A stretch of 64,000 nt of DNA. It comes from Chryseolinea serpens. GTDB lineage: Bacteria > Bacteroidota > Bacteroidia > Cytophagales > Cyclobacteriaceae. Positions 50,965 through 59,650 of the stretch are shown here, in pieces (the stretch's first letter is position 1; each line of letters starts with the position of its first letter). The stretch is from positions 1,302,001 to 1,366,000 of the forward strand of contig NZ_FQWQ01000001.1 of assembly GCF_900129725.1 (NCBI RefSeq). The letters run 5' to 3'. The position numbers were made by a program, and so were the translations under genes. Below the pieces are notes generated by a model that was not told where the DNA came from, did no database searches, and saw only the letters and a program-made list of their open reading frames with translations.

Positions 50965-51723
50965 ATGACCAGGATCCATAAACCCGCATTGATCATCGCC
51001 GCTTTAACCTTGGGGGTTGGAGCCGCATTTGCCCAACCCAATCCAAAGGCCACGCCGGAATCGTCCGAAGTATGGGAACCTCAACCCAAGATCGTTACCC
51101 CCGGCGACAAGCCCAATGACGCTCCCTCCGATGCCCTCGTGCTCTTCGACGGAAAGAATCTCGACAACTGGGTGAGCATCGACGGTGGCGCGGCCAAGTG
51201 GCCTGTAAAGGATGGCGCCTTCACCGTGCTGCCCGGCGGCAAAGACATCAAAACGAAAAAAGAATTCGGCGACTTTCAATTGCATGTCGAATGGCATTCC
51301 CCCGCCGAAGTAAAGCCGGAACAAACCAGCCAGGGCCGCGGCAACAGCGGCATCTTCCTGCAGGAACGTTATGAAGTACAGGTGCTCGACAACTACAACA
51401 ACAAGACCTATGCAAACGGCCAGGCCAGCGCCATCTACAAGCAGCACATCCCGATGGCCAACGCCTGCAAAAAACCGGGCGAGTGGCAATACTATGATAT
51501 ATATTTTACGGCACCCCGTTTCGACAAAGACGGCCGTGTATTGCTTCCCGCTTATGTTACCGTCGTACACAACGGCGTGCTGTCGCTCAATCACGTAGCC
51601 ATCTGGGGACCGACAGAATACATCGGCTGGCCTGTATACAAACCTTATGAAACCGGCTCCATCCGTCTGCAAGACCACGGCAACCCGGTGGCCTACCGGA
51701 ACATCTGGATCCGCGAACTATAA
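50965..51723 (+). CDS. DUF1080 (3-keto-disaccharide hydrolase-like) protein
   Basis: 252 aa from ATG at 50965, 13 bases after the previous stop; the start used begins a signal peptide (LIIAALTLGVGAAFAQ). DUF1080 fold, lectin-like: LVLFDGKNLDNWVSIDGG, DFQLHVEWHSP, GRGNSGIFLQERYEVQVLD, IYKQHIPMANACKKPGEWQ and the C-terminal GNPVAYRNIWIREL. Some relatives hydrolyse 3-ketoglycosides. It likely cleaves or binds a sugar derivative in the periplasm. A terminator follows. Confidence 0.93.
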   Translation: MTRIHKPALIIAALTLGVGAAFAQPNPKATPESSEVWEPQPKIVTPGDKPNDAPSDALVLFDGKNLDNWVSIDGGAAKWPVKDGAFTVLPGGKDIKTKKEFGDFQLHVEWHSPAEVKPEQTSQGRGNSGIFLQERYEVQVLDNYNNKTYANGQASAIYKQHIPMANACKKPGEWQYYDIYFTAPRFDKDGRVLLPAYVTVVHNGVLSLNHVAIWGPTEYIGWPVYKPYETGSIRLQDHGNPVAYRNIWIREL

Positions 51724-51733
51724 TCTCCTTTGA

Positions 51734-51782
51734 CCTGGGTTGGCCGGTGCTTTGCAACATTCGGCCAGCCCGGGTTGTTATC
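51734..51782 (+). terminator. Terminator after the DUF1080 gene
   Basis: CCTGGGTTGGCCG (51734-51746) pairs with CGGCCAGCCCGGG (51762-51774) over 13 positions with two G-T pairs, loop 15 bases, tail TTGTTATCTC. The T-run is weak. Confidence 0.6.
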
Positions 51783-51825
51783 TCGTGTAAAGTTTTAACT
51801 TTACATAGACCGACATTTTTCTGCC

Positions 51826-52236
51826 ATGAAAAAACTCCTCATTCTCGCGCTGGCATCCCTCGCCCTCTTCCAATGCAAATCCTCTAAGACCACTACCGCG
51901 ACGACATTGGAAAATACCCGCTGGAAATTGGCGGAGATGAACGGTGTCCCGGTCATCACACCCGACAATGGCAAGGATGTCTACTTCCTGTTGAGCGATA
52001 AAAAAGTACAAGGCTTTGCCGGATGCAATACCATTACCGGCAGCTACACCCTTTCAGGTGAAAAGATCACTTTCAACACGGCATCCACGCGCATGATGTG
52101 CGGGAAGGAGCAGATGGAGATAGAAGATTTTTATACCTACGCATTGACACACGCCGCCTCCTATAAGATCGATGGTAATACATTGGAATTGTACGAAGGT
52201 GAAACGTCACTGGCAGAGTTTCAGGCAATGAAGTAA
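51826..52236 (+). CDS. META domain (HslJ-like) lipoprotein
   Basis: 136 aa. Lipobox LASLALFQC gives a lipidated Cys17. The META domain follows: LENTRWKLAEMNGVPV, KKVQGFAGCNTITGSYTL, ITFNTASTRMMCGKEQMEIED and LELYEG. HslJ in E. coli affects novobiocin resistance, but most relatives are uncharacterised. The two Cys of GFAGCN and MMCG are typical. TAACTTTA at 51796-51803 may be its -7 box. A large inverted repeat follows the stop. Confidence 0.92.
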   Translation: MKKLLILALASLALFQCKSSKTTTATTLENTRWKLAEMNGVPVITPDNGKDVYFLLSDKKVQGFAGCNTITGSYTLSGEKITFNTASTRMMCGKEQMEIEDFYTYALTHAASYKIDGNTLELYEGETSLAEFQAMK

Positions 52237-52257
52237 TTATATTGAACCGCCGAGACG

Positions 52258-52312
52258 CAAAGAGCGCAACGTCATCGCTGAGATTTTTTTTGCGATGACG
52301 TTGCGCTCTTTG
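52258..52312. repeat. Perfect 21-bp inverted repeat with 13-base loop
   Basis: 52258-52278 (starts CAAAGAGCGCAACG) is the exact reverse complement of 52292-52312; the loop is mostly T. It resembles short CGCAAAGAGCG-type palindromes that I recall as dispersed intergenic repeats in Bacteroidota genomes. It sits between the convergent META gene and the sorbosone dehydrogenase-like gene and can act as a transcription barrier for both. Confidence 0.9.
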
Positions 52313-52352
52313 TTTCTTCTTTGTTCGCCGAAGCTTTAGCGAAGGTGAGACG

Positions 52353-53525
52353 TTAACCTTTCTTATACGATATCCGATAGATCACGTTCGCCTGGTCATC
52401 CGAAACCAGCATCGATCCATCCGGCAGCAAAAGAACATCCACCGGCCGCCCCCACACTTTTTGCGTGGCGTCATCCATCCAACCGCTGGCAAAAACTTCG
52501 TGGCCGGTAACCTTATTGCCATTCAACTTCACCAAGCTCAGGTTGTACCCGCTCTTCTTGCTGCGATTCCACGAGCCATGCTCGGCAACGATCAACTGAT
52601 TTTTATAGGATGCCGGAAACATAGTACCGGTATAGAACTTCAACCCCAGCGGAGCCACGTGCGGCCCGAGCTTATCGGCAGGCGCCGTAAATTCCGAACA
52701 AGGTCGCTTGTCGCCAAACTCCGGATCCTTTATACCGCCTTCATGACAATACGGATACCCGAAATGCATCCCCGGTTTTGCCGCCAGGTTGAGCTCGCAC
52801 GAGGGCACATCATCGCCCAGCATATCGCGGCCGTTGTCGGTGAACCACAGCTCTTTGGTGACCGGGTGCCAGGTGAAGCCCACGCTATTGCGCACCCCTT
52901 GCGCAAAGATCTCGCGACCCGAGCCATCCTTGTTGAGACGCGTAATGCTGGCAAAGATCTCGTCCTTCGATTCACAGATGTTGCAGGGGGCGCCCACGGG
53001 CACATACAGCTTGCCATCGGGGCCAAACGCGATGTATTTCCAACCGTGATGGGTCTCTTTGGGATAGTCGTCTTTGATCACGACCGGTGCGGGCGGATTG
53101 TCGAGCTTGGATTCGATGGCTGGGAGCTTGGTGATGCGGCTCACTTCAGCAATATAGAGGTCGCCGTCGCGGAAGGCCACACCGTTGGGCATGTTCAGAC
53201 CGCTGGCCAGCACCCACTTCTTGTCGGCCTTGAAGTCGCCGTCGGTGTCCTTAAGGGCGTATACCTTGTCTTTATTTCTATTGCCCACGTAGACCACCCC
53301 CGAGGGGCTTATGGCCAGCGAACGGGCATCCTCCACTTCGGCATACACGTCGATCTTGAAACCGGCAGGGAGCTTTACTTTGTCCAGGGGCAAGGTGGCC
53401 GCGTAGCCGGTCAGGGCCGGTGCGCTGGCGTCGGCCTTGGATTCGGGTGGTCTCACTTCCGTGGAGTTGCCACAGGCCAGCATAACGACCAACAGGGCGG
53501 CAGGAATGGTTTTCAGGGTTATCAT
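52353..53525 (-). CDS. Sorbosone dehydrogenase-like (PQQ/beta-propeller) lipoprotein
   Basis: 390 aa from ATG at 53525, chosen because it starts a lipoprotein signal (IPAALLVVMLAC, Cys18); the open frame further upstream is not coding. Six-bladed propeller of the glucose/sorbosone dehydrogenase family: LPAGFKIDVYAEVEDARSLA, GVVYVGNRNKDKVYAL, ASGLNMPNGVAFRDGDLYIAE, YPKETHHGWKYIAFGPDGKL, NSVGFTWHPVTKELWFTDNGRD and AEHGSWNRSKKSGYN. Catalysis on sugars using PQQ is known for relatives, but not proven here. Divergent from the ABC-F gene. Confidence 0.93.
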   Translation of the reverse strand: MITLKTIPAALLVVMLACGNSTEVRPPESKADASAPALTGYAATLPLDKVKLPAGFKIDVYAEVEDARSLAISPSGVVYVGNRNKDKVYALKDTDGDFKADKKWVLASGLNMPNGVAFRDGDLYIAEVSRITKLPAIESKLDNPPAPVVIKDDYPKETHHGWKYIAFGPDGKLYVPVGAPCNICESKDEIFASITRLNKDGSGREIFAQGVRNSVGFTWHPVTKELWFTDNGRDMLGDDVPSCELNLAAKPGMHFGYPYCHEGGIKDPEFGDKRPCSEFTAPADKLGPHVAPLGLKFYTGTMFPASYKNQLIVAEHGSWNRSKKSGYNLSLVKLNGNKVTGHEVFASGWMDDATQKVWGRPVDVLLLPDGSMLVSDDQANVIYRISYKKG

Positions 53526-53674
53526 AGGTTTTTTTTCGGGTGAAAGTTGAAATTTAGAGCTTTCCGGTGTCATTAAACACCCTCCTTTTATGAATGGTTT
53601 AGGCTGGACCTGTGTTGTAAGTTTTAAAAATCGAAGGAGCCAGAATCCTGGCAATCCTTGATTATTTTTGCGCC

Positions 53675-55594
53675 ATGATCTCAGTTTCCAACATTTCGTA
53701 TTTTATCGGCGGCCGTGCCCTGTATGAGAACGCCAGCATGTTCATCAAACCCAAGGACAAGATCGGCCTCATCGGACTCAACGGCCGGGGGAAATCCACG
53801 CTGCTGAAGATCATCAACGGCGAACTCAAGCTGGATGCGGGCTCCGTGAGCAAAAGTGGCGACTGCACCATCGGGTTCCTCAACCAGGACCTGCTCTCCT
53901 ATCAAACTGAAGACTCTATCCTCACGGTGGCCATGGGCGCCTTCAAAGAGGTGGTGGACATCGAACGGGAAATGGAACATGTCATCAAAACCCTCGAAAC
54001 CGAATACTCCGACGCCCTGGTAGAAAAGCTCTCCAAGCTCCAGGAAAAATACGACCACCTCGACGGCTATACCATCCAATCCAAAGCAGAAGAAGTGCTG
54101 GAAGGGATCGGCTTTGCCACCGCCGACCTCCACCGCCCCCTGAAACAATTTTCCGGCGGCTGGCGGATGCGCGTCATGCTCTCCAAACTGCTCCTGGAAA
54201 AGCCGTCGCTGCTCATGCTCGATGAGCCCACCAACCACTTGGATCTTCCCTCCATCGAATGGGTGGAAAACTATCTGCGAAGCTATGAAGGCGCCGTCAT
54301 GATCGTTTCGCACGACAGAACCTTCATCGACAACGTGGTGAGCAAGATCGTGGACGTCACGCAACAACAGCTCATCACCTACGAAGGCAACTACAGCTTC
54401 TACCTGGAAGAAAAAGAGCTTCGCCAGGAGATCCAGCAAGGCGCCTACGAGAATCAACAACAAAAAATAAAACAAACCGAACGCTTCATCGAACGCTTCC
54501 GCTCCAAGGCCACCAAAGCACGCCAGGTGCAGTCGCGCGTAAAAGCGCTGGAACGAATGGACCTGGTCGAGGAAGTGGTGGACGACACGGCCGCCGTAAA
54601 CTTTAAATTCAAATTCAACCAGCAGCCCGGCCGCTTCATCGTCACCCTGAAAGATGTGTCCAAGGCCTACGGCCCGCTGGAAATATTGAAACATACCTCC
54701 ATCTCCATCGAACGGGGCGACAAGATCGCATTGATCGGCGCCAATGGAAAAGGAAAGTCAACCCTGCTGCGCATCCTCTCGAATACCGAGCCTGTCGATG
54801 GCGAACGCATCATGGGCTTCAATGTCATCCAGGCGTTCTTTGCCCAGCACCAATTGGAATCGCTCCACCTGGAAAACGAGATCCTGGAAGAGCTGAAGCA
54901 GGCGGGCTCCGGCAAATCCGAGCAAGAACTGCGCGGTGTGTTGGGATGTTTTCTTTTTTCGGATGAAGATGTCTTCAAAAAAATCAAGGTATTGTCGGGG
55001 GGAGAGAAATCGCGTGTAGCCCTGGCCAAGACACTTATTTCCGAAGCCAACTTCCTGTTGCTGGACGAACCCACCAACCACTTGGATTTTATCTCCGAAA
55101 ACATCCTGATCCAGGCGCTGCAACAATACCTGGGCAGCTTTGTGGTCGTGTCGCACAACCGTCACTTTGTTTCGCAGATCGCCAACAAGATCTGGTATAT
55201 CGAAGACAAACAGATCAAGGAATATCCCGGAACCTACGACGAATACGAATATTGGCGCAAGAAAAATGAAGCCAGTGGTTTGAAGAAGGTCGAGCCTCCC
55301 AAAGCCCAAAAGAAAGCCGACGAACCCAAACCCAAGCAAACCCACACGCCTTCTGTGGACGCCAAGCTGAAAATGTTGGAGAAGGATTTGAAAAAAGCCG
55401 AAGACCTCGTCACCCAACTGGAAGGCCGCAAGGCATCCATCGAGCAAGCCCTGGCCACCCCTGAGGTGTTCAGCAACGTGGAGAAATTGAAGAGCACCCA
55501 GGCCGATTTCAAAAAGGTGCAGGAAGACCTGGCACAAGCCAATAAAAAGTGGGAAGCCCTGGCCGAAGAGATCGACCAGATCAGTGCGCCGTAG
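53675..55594 (+). CDS. ABC-F family ATPase (Uup/EttA-like)
   Basis: 639 aa with two ABC domains and no membrane segments. First domain: Walker A GLNGRGKST, signature FSGGWRMRV, Walker B LLMLDEPTNHLD. Linker of about 80 residues, rich in basic residues (RFIERFRSKATKARQVQSR), the ribosome-contacting arm. Second domain: GANGKGKST, LSGGEKSRVAL and LLLDEPTNHLD. The C-terminal 95 residues are a coiled coil as in Uup. ABC-F proteins act on the ribosome or on replication-related DNA. Its end overlaps the terC remnant on the other strand by 14 bases. Confidence 0.96.
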   Translation: MISVSNISYFIGGRALYENASMFIKPKDKIGLIGLNGRGKSTLLKIINGELKLDAGSVSKSGDCTIGFLNQDLLSYQTEDSILTVAMGAFKEVVDIEREMEHVIKTLETEYSDALVEKLSKLQEKYDHLDGYTIQSKAEEVLEGIGFATADLHRPLKQFSGGWRMRVMLSKLLLEKPSLLMLDEPTNHLDLPSIEWVENYLRSYEGAVMIVSHDRTFIDNVVSKIVDVTQQQLITYEGNYSFYLEEKELRQEIQQGAYENQQQKIKQTERFIERFRSKATKARQVQSRVKALERMDLVEEVVDDTAAVNFKFKFNQQPGRFIVTLKDVSKAYGPLEILKHTSISIERGDKIALIGANGKGKSTLLRILSNTEPVDGERIMGFNVIQAFFAQHQLESLHLENEILEELKQAGSGKSEQELRGVLGCFLFSDEDVFKKIKVLSGGEKSRVALAKTLISEANFLLLDEPTNHLDFISENILIQALQQYLGSFVVVSHNRHFVSQIANKIWYIEDKQIKEYPGTYDEYEYWRKKNEASGLKKVEPPKAQKKADEPKPKQTHTPSVDAKLKMLEKDLKKAEDLVTQLEGRKASIEQALATPEVFSNVEKLKSTQADFKKVQEDLAQANKKWEALAEEIDQISAP

Positions 55595-55836
55595 GCAGAT
55601 CCGATTTCGGCCCTCCCTCCTTTTTCCGCACCACAACCGACGCCAGAATGGCCAACAGCCCATACTTGAGGTAAACAAAATATTTTACCACCGGCCGCCA
55701 CGAAATTCAGGGAGACCAGCCCGAGTATAGCGAACACGTTAGACGTGAAGACAATAAATGGGTCGTTGGAAATAGAGAGAATGGCCGGGATGGAGTCCAC
55801 GGAAAAAAGAAGACAACCGGTTAGCCTACCCGTCAC
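55581..55836 (-). pseudogene. Frameshifted remnant of a TerC-family membrane protein gene
   Basis: Minus strand. From near 55836 the frame reads FSVDSIPAILSISNDPFIVF and TSNVFAILGLVSL, the highly conserved core of TerC/Alx membrane proteins. Around 55686-55692 the frame then shifts by one: the next frame gives VVKYFVYLKYGLLAILASVV, the usual TerC C-terminus, followed by a stop at 55581. The N-terminal two thirds of a normal 300-residue TerC are missing; only FVTGRL before the core hints at the deleted part. So it is a decayed C-terminal fragment. Confidence 0.8.
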
Positions 55837-55853
55837 AAAAATCCCGGCAGGCG

Positions 55854-56462
55854 CTAGTGCCAGCCAAAGCCCATTTGCACAACAAAACGTTGCATGTCCT
55901 CCAAAACGGAATACTTTGGATATTCGTATGGAGTGCCATCGGGCGCAAAGACTTCCGGAAAGTTATAGTCGTAGGTGTATTTATTCCGCTGGAATTTATA
56001 GCCCAAGGCAACATAGATCCGGAACCGGTCGGCTTTGATCCGGTAGCCCAACATGGGATTGAACATCTTCCCACCACCATTTTCGATCCCGGCCGGTACA
56101 CCCATTCTATCCTCACCCGTATAGACGGCACGGCCATAGCCGCCGTTCATTTGGATAAAAAGGGCATCGTTCTTTATCCGGGCAAAATCAAACGACGCGC
56201 TGGCAAACATCGGGATCACTTTCCAATCGCCATAGGCATCCAAGCCCGCCCCCAACCCCACCGCCAGGCGTCCCAGGCGAATGCCATGGGTGGTAGCAAA
56301 TGAAAAAAACACTTCTTTGTGGTCTCCCCGAAGACCTCCCAAAAGGAAATTGTTCCAGTACCGGATCTTTCCGCCGGCATGCCCGACGCTGTCGGTCTGC
56401 GCAAACGCCTGGCAGGTCAGAAGTAAAAACAGGAAAAAGAAAAGACGAGGTTTAGTCGACAT
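55854..56462 (-). CDS. Putative outer membrane beta-barrel protein
   Basis: 202 aa. Signal peptide FFFLFLLLTCQAFAQ, then alternating short beta-strands with [33 protein letters not shown] and RIYVALGYKFQRNKY, ending in FVVQMGFGWH as barrel strands often end in aromatics. No closer family recognised. It starts inside the last 11 bases of the LVIVD lipoprotein gene, so the two are coupled. The terC remnant lies 17 bases downstream. Confidence 0.8.
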   Translation of the reverse strand: MSTKPRLFFFLFLLLTCQAFAQTDSVGHAGGKIRYWNNFLLGGLRGDHKEVFFSFATTHGIRLGRLAVGLGAGLDAYGDWKVIPMFASASFDFARIKNDALFIQMNGGYGRAVYTGEDRMGVPAGIENGGGKMFNPMLGYRIKADRFRIYVALGYKFQRNKYTYDYNFPEVFAPDGTPYEYPKYSVLEDMQRFVVQMGFGWH

Positions 56463-57795
56463 GCGGGACGATATCTATATGACTGAGCAACGTGATCTTG
56501 GAAGCATCAGAATAGTCATATTGATAGATGCCGTCCGTGCCGATCATCATCAGCACATCGTCGAAAGGAATAACATCGATGGCATTGATGTCTTTGTAAT
56601 GGGCCAGGAGGTGCTTGTCGATGGCGTTTATGTCCGAAGCGTCGAAGGCTTTGAGGCCGTCGTCTCCGTCGCAGATAAACAAGGTGGTGTTGTCAATGCC
56701 GAGGCCATGGGGATTCGTAAAGGGATAGACCTTCAGGATCTGGGGCGAGGCAAGGTTTTTAATGTCGATCACCTCCAACTGGTTGGTGAAGCCTTGACAG
56801 GTCGTTCCCGAACGGAGGGTGACGTAAGCATACTGGCCGTCCACTACCACCGGGTCGCAGCTCCGGATGTGCTCATAGGTGCTCACCTTCACCGGGGCCT
56901 CGGGCGAAGAGATGTCGAAGATATGCATGCCCGCTGTGGACCCCACAAAAATATTCTTGTCGTATGGAAAAATGGTTTCTATTCCCCAGGCTACGTTCAC
57001 CCGCGATTTGGCCATGGGACTGGTTTCCGTGGTCACGTCAACCACTTGCATATCAGGGCCGTCCAACAGATAGAGGTGGCCTGCGTTGAGGGCGAACCGG
57101 TTCAAAGAACCGCCCACTCCAGGGCCAGAGCCGGTCCCCGGAGTGATGGCGGCCTTTGCATTAAAGTTCGACGCGGCAGCGCTCGACAACGCGATACCGC
57201 GATCAAAATATACTCCACCCCAGGGCTGCAAAACCGTTTCACAGTCGGGTTCGGATAAATTCACCATTTTCTTTTTCTCCCAGTCGGTCACCACGCCGTT
57301 CTCATTAACGGTGAAACCGAGGGAGCCCACGTTTGTGAAGACATTTTCCAGTCGGGCGATCTCATGAATGTTGTTCAGGTCGCGGATGTCGAAGGCCACC
57401 AGGTCCACATAACTGTCCGTATAGAGCGTGTTGCCCTTTACCGCCAGTTCGTAGCTGCCGGGCACGCTCAAAAACTTCTGCGCCACGGGGTGGGCCGGGT
57501 CGGCGTTGTTGATGATGTGGATGCCGTTGCCGGGTTCATTCACAAACAGGGTCTCTCCTTTGTAGTAGATCTTTCCTACGGCTTCCAGCGCCTTCGGGGC
57601 CTCTACCTGGACGCTGTTGCGCAGCTCGGCTATCGGAGTGTAGACCGGCTCGTAATAGGCATACTCGCTGGTCAGTTGACATTTGTCGGAGCAGCCTTCC
57701 AGCAGAACGCTGATCCCTAAGAGTACCGTCAAAAAAAGCAAGGCATACAGAGATACATGTATCCGTCGCTGCAGTCTGTTCTCTAGTGTATCCAT
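56452..57795 (-). CDS. LVIVD-repeat lipoprotein
   Basis: 447 aa. Lipobox LGISVLLEGC (Cys35 after a long basic n-region). The rest is a beta-propeller with repeats of the LVIVD kind: GNGIHIINNADPAHP, VDLVAFDIRDLNN, DMQVVDVTTETSPM, AGMHIFDISSPEAPV, NQLEVIDIKNLASPQ, DGLKAFDASD. Such proteins bind others on the surface. It follows the sigma/anti-sigma pair by 61 bases and is coupled to the barrel gene. Confidence 0.9.
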   Translation of the reverse strand: MDTLENRLQRRIHVSLYALLFLTVLLGISVLLEGCSDKCQLTSEYAYYEPVYTPIAELRNSVQVEAPKALEAVGKIYYKGETLFVNEPGNGIHIINNADPAHPVAQKFLSVPGSYELAVKGNTLYTDSYVDLVAFDIRDLNNIHEIARLENVFTNVGSLGFTVNENGVVTDWEKKKMVNLSEPDCETVLQPWGGVYFDRGIALSSAAASNFNAKAAITPGTGSGPGVGGSLNRFALNAGHLYLLDGPDMQVVDVTTETSPMAKSRVNVAWGIETIFPYDKNIFVGSTAGMHIFDISSPEAPVKVSTYEHIRSCDPVVVDGQYAYVTLRSGTTCQGFTNQLEVIDIKNLASPQILKVYPFTNPHGLGIDNTTLFICDGDDGLKAFDASDINAIDKHLLAHYKDINAIDVIPFDDVLMMIGTDGIYQYDYSDASKITLLSHIDIVPHVD

Positions 57796-57856
57796 ATAAC
57801 GGTGGGTTTTTGGGTTTACGTGTTAGACACAACCATCCGTTAAAAGGTTGGACAGG

Positions 57857-59650
57857 CTAGCGAAAAATGTAGCGGAACCGAAGGCCCACATCAAAGGTGA
57901 GCGGAGTGGATTGAATACCGATGTCGGACTTGTATACGGAGTTGATGGGATAACGCAATCCCGGGTTCAAAGCAAGCCTATAACGATGTCCGAATTTGTA
58001 ACTCAATTCTGTTCCCATTAGACCGCTAAAATTCACCGACCGATACGGCGAATCGTCCCCTCTTCCCTGGGTTGTCTTATCTAAACTGCCACCCTCGGGA
58101 GTTATTGTATTCTGGAGGAACAAATCCGTCGACAATCCTGCGTTCAGCTGCAGTCCGAATTTCCGGTTGATCACCAGGTAGCCCGCCTGCACCGGCACAC
58201 TCATAAACTGGACGTTGTTGTTCACCGAATACGGGAAGGTCGGTGCACTCTTATTTCTGGCGTTTGCATCTGCCGACTGCGATTGTTGGGTGATGTCGCC
58301 ATACGAAGCATTGATGGACTCTGCCTTGAGCGACTGAAAATTGTCGGAAGCCACCACGCTGTTAGCGGTGTAGTTAGAGGACTGTGTCAGGTAGTTCACA
58401 CCACCTTGGATCAGCCACCGTTTCGAAAGTTTTGCTCCCATGCTCACACCGACGGAATAGGAAACACCCGATGCCTTGGCCTGCTTATCGGCCACATTGT
58501 TGCCATTGGAGGCCGGGCTATTGAATGCAGCTAAGCTTGCAGAGGTAGTAGGTGAAACACTGCTATTGAGCGAGTTAAACCCGCCAGCAGCAAAGCCCAC
58601 CGATGTCCACAACTTCTCCGACGTCTGTTGCTTTTCCTTCTTGTCCTCATCCGCGTAGGCCTTCTCTTTAAGCGCCAGCTCAGCCAAGAGCCGTTCACCT
58701 GGATCAATTTGATCACCCGGGAGTTTGAGCTTGGGAGAATTCATTTTATAGAATGGCGGCAGGTTCCGCGCCGTAAACACAAACGGCTTGTAACCATCCC
58801 ATTCCTCCTCCGAGGCAACCAACGGCTGGCTCTGCTGGGCAAAAGCGTCGCTGTTTGCGTTTTTTTCGGAGGTCGGTTTATCGTTCGTTAAATCCTTATA
58901 ATCAGATGTTTGAGTTGATTTAACTAAAGCCAAAGATGAAGATTTATCCGAAGAGACAGTACTTTCTCCTGTGATTTTGGAGGCATTCGCCTTAGTATCC
59001 GTCAACCCGGTTTTGGAATCTGCCACCCCATGATTTGCCTTTTGAGATGCTTCTGCACTTGCCAACGTGGGCTGTACAGGTTGAACCGATTCGGATGTTA
59101 TCTGCTCTTTATCGTTGATTATCTGTGACTTAACCGACGCCTGATGCGTCCCTGTTCCGTTTTTTGTGGAAGTATTCCTTTTTGCTTGAGCGATCAATAC
59201 ATCGCCATCGCGCGACGTTTCCGGTGTAAATGAAGCGTTACTCTCTTCGGTCGAAGTCAGCGAACCATTTCCGTTTTTATCGTCTAATTCAGATATATTA
59301 TTTTGATTATCAGGTATTTCAACCGATTTACTTATAGTTTCATTTGAGGAAAGCGTTTCTTCTGTGCCCAAAGGCCCTTGTGTGCTGTTGACGGACAAAG
59401 CATTGTCCCCTGCTCCGGATTCATTCTTCGTTACGGTGTAATAGCCAAGACCTGCCATACACATAGCAAAAGCAACCGAGGCGGCTGCCACCAGTTTATA
59501 GAAGACGATCCTGCGGCGCATCTTGTCGCCCTCAGCGCGTTCCAGGTCCAGCTCGATGTTCGTCCATACCGTTTCGGTCGGACTCGCCTCGGCTCCCGAA
59601 AATGCGTCTTTCACGGCATCCTCAAATTTTCGCCTCTCCATATCGTTCAT
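57857..59650 (-). CDS. Membrane anti-sigma-like protein fused to an outer-membrane barrel-like domain
   Basis: 597 aa. N-terminal cytoplasmic region (residues 1-50: MERRKFEDAVKDAFSGAEA), one membrane helix at about 51-72, a long Ser/Thr/Asn/Lys-rich linker at about 75-290 and a beta-rich C-terminal domain (VGFAAGGFNSL, GVSYSVGVSMGAKLSKRW, FGLQLNAGLST, RYRLALNPGLRYPI, ending VGLRFRYIFR). The start overlaps the ECF sigma gene by 29 bases, which makes the N-terminus the probable sigma-binding part. It spans the inner membrane; whether the barrel-like end reaches the outer membrane is unclear. Confidence 0.85.
   Translation of the reverse strand: MNDMERRKFEDAVKDAFSGAEASPTETVWTNIELDLERAEGDKMRRRIVFYKLVAAASVAFAMCMAGLGYYTVTKNESGAGDNALSVNSTQGPLGTEETLSSNETISKSVEIPDNQNNISELDDKNGNGSLTSTEESNASFTPETSRDGDVLIAQAKRNTSTKNGTGTHQASVKSQIINDKEQITSESVQPVQPTLASAEASQKANHGVADSKTGLTDTKANASKITGESTVSSDKSSSLALVKSTQTSDYKDLTNDKPTSEKNANSDAFAQQSQPLVASEEEWDGYKPFVFTARNLPPFYKMNSPKLKLPGDQIDPGERLLAELALKEKAYADEDKKEKQQTSEKLWTSVGFAAGGFNSLNSSVSPTTSASLAAFNSPASNGNNVADKQAKASGVSYSVGVSMGAKLSKRWLIQGGVNYLTQSSNYTANSVVASDNFQSLKAESINASYGDITQQSQSADANARNKSAPTFPYSVNNNVQFMSVPVQAGYLVINRKFGLQLNAGLSTDLFLQNTITPEGGSLDKTTQGRGDDSPYRSVNFSGLMGTELSYKFGHRYRLALNPGLRYPINSVYKSDIGIQSTPLTFDVGLRFRYIFR

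Noticed and set aside
52353-53543. 360-aa frame on the plus strand opposite the sorbosone dehydrogenase gene
   Set aside because: It is an antisense frame sustained by codon bias; the minus-strand protein has clear family motifs.
53526-53654. N-terminal extension of the sorbosone dehydrogenase-like gene
   Set aside because: It would bury the lipoprotein signal 43 residues inside the protein and occupies the divergent promoter region.
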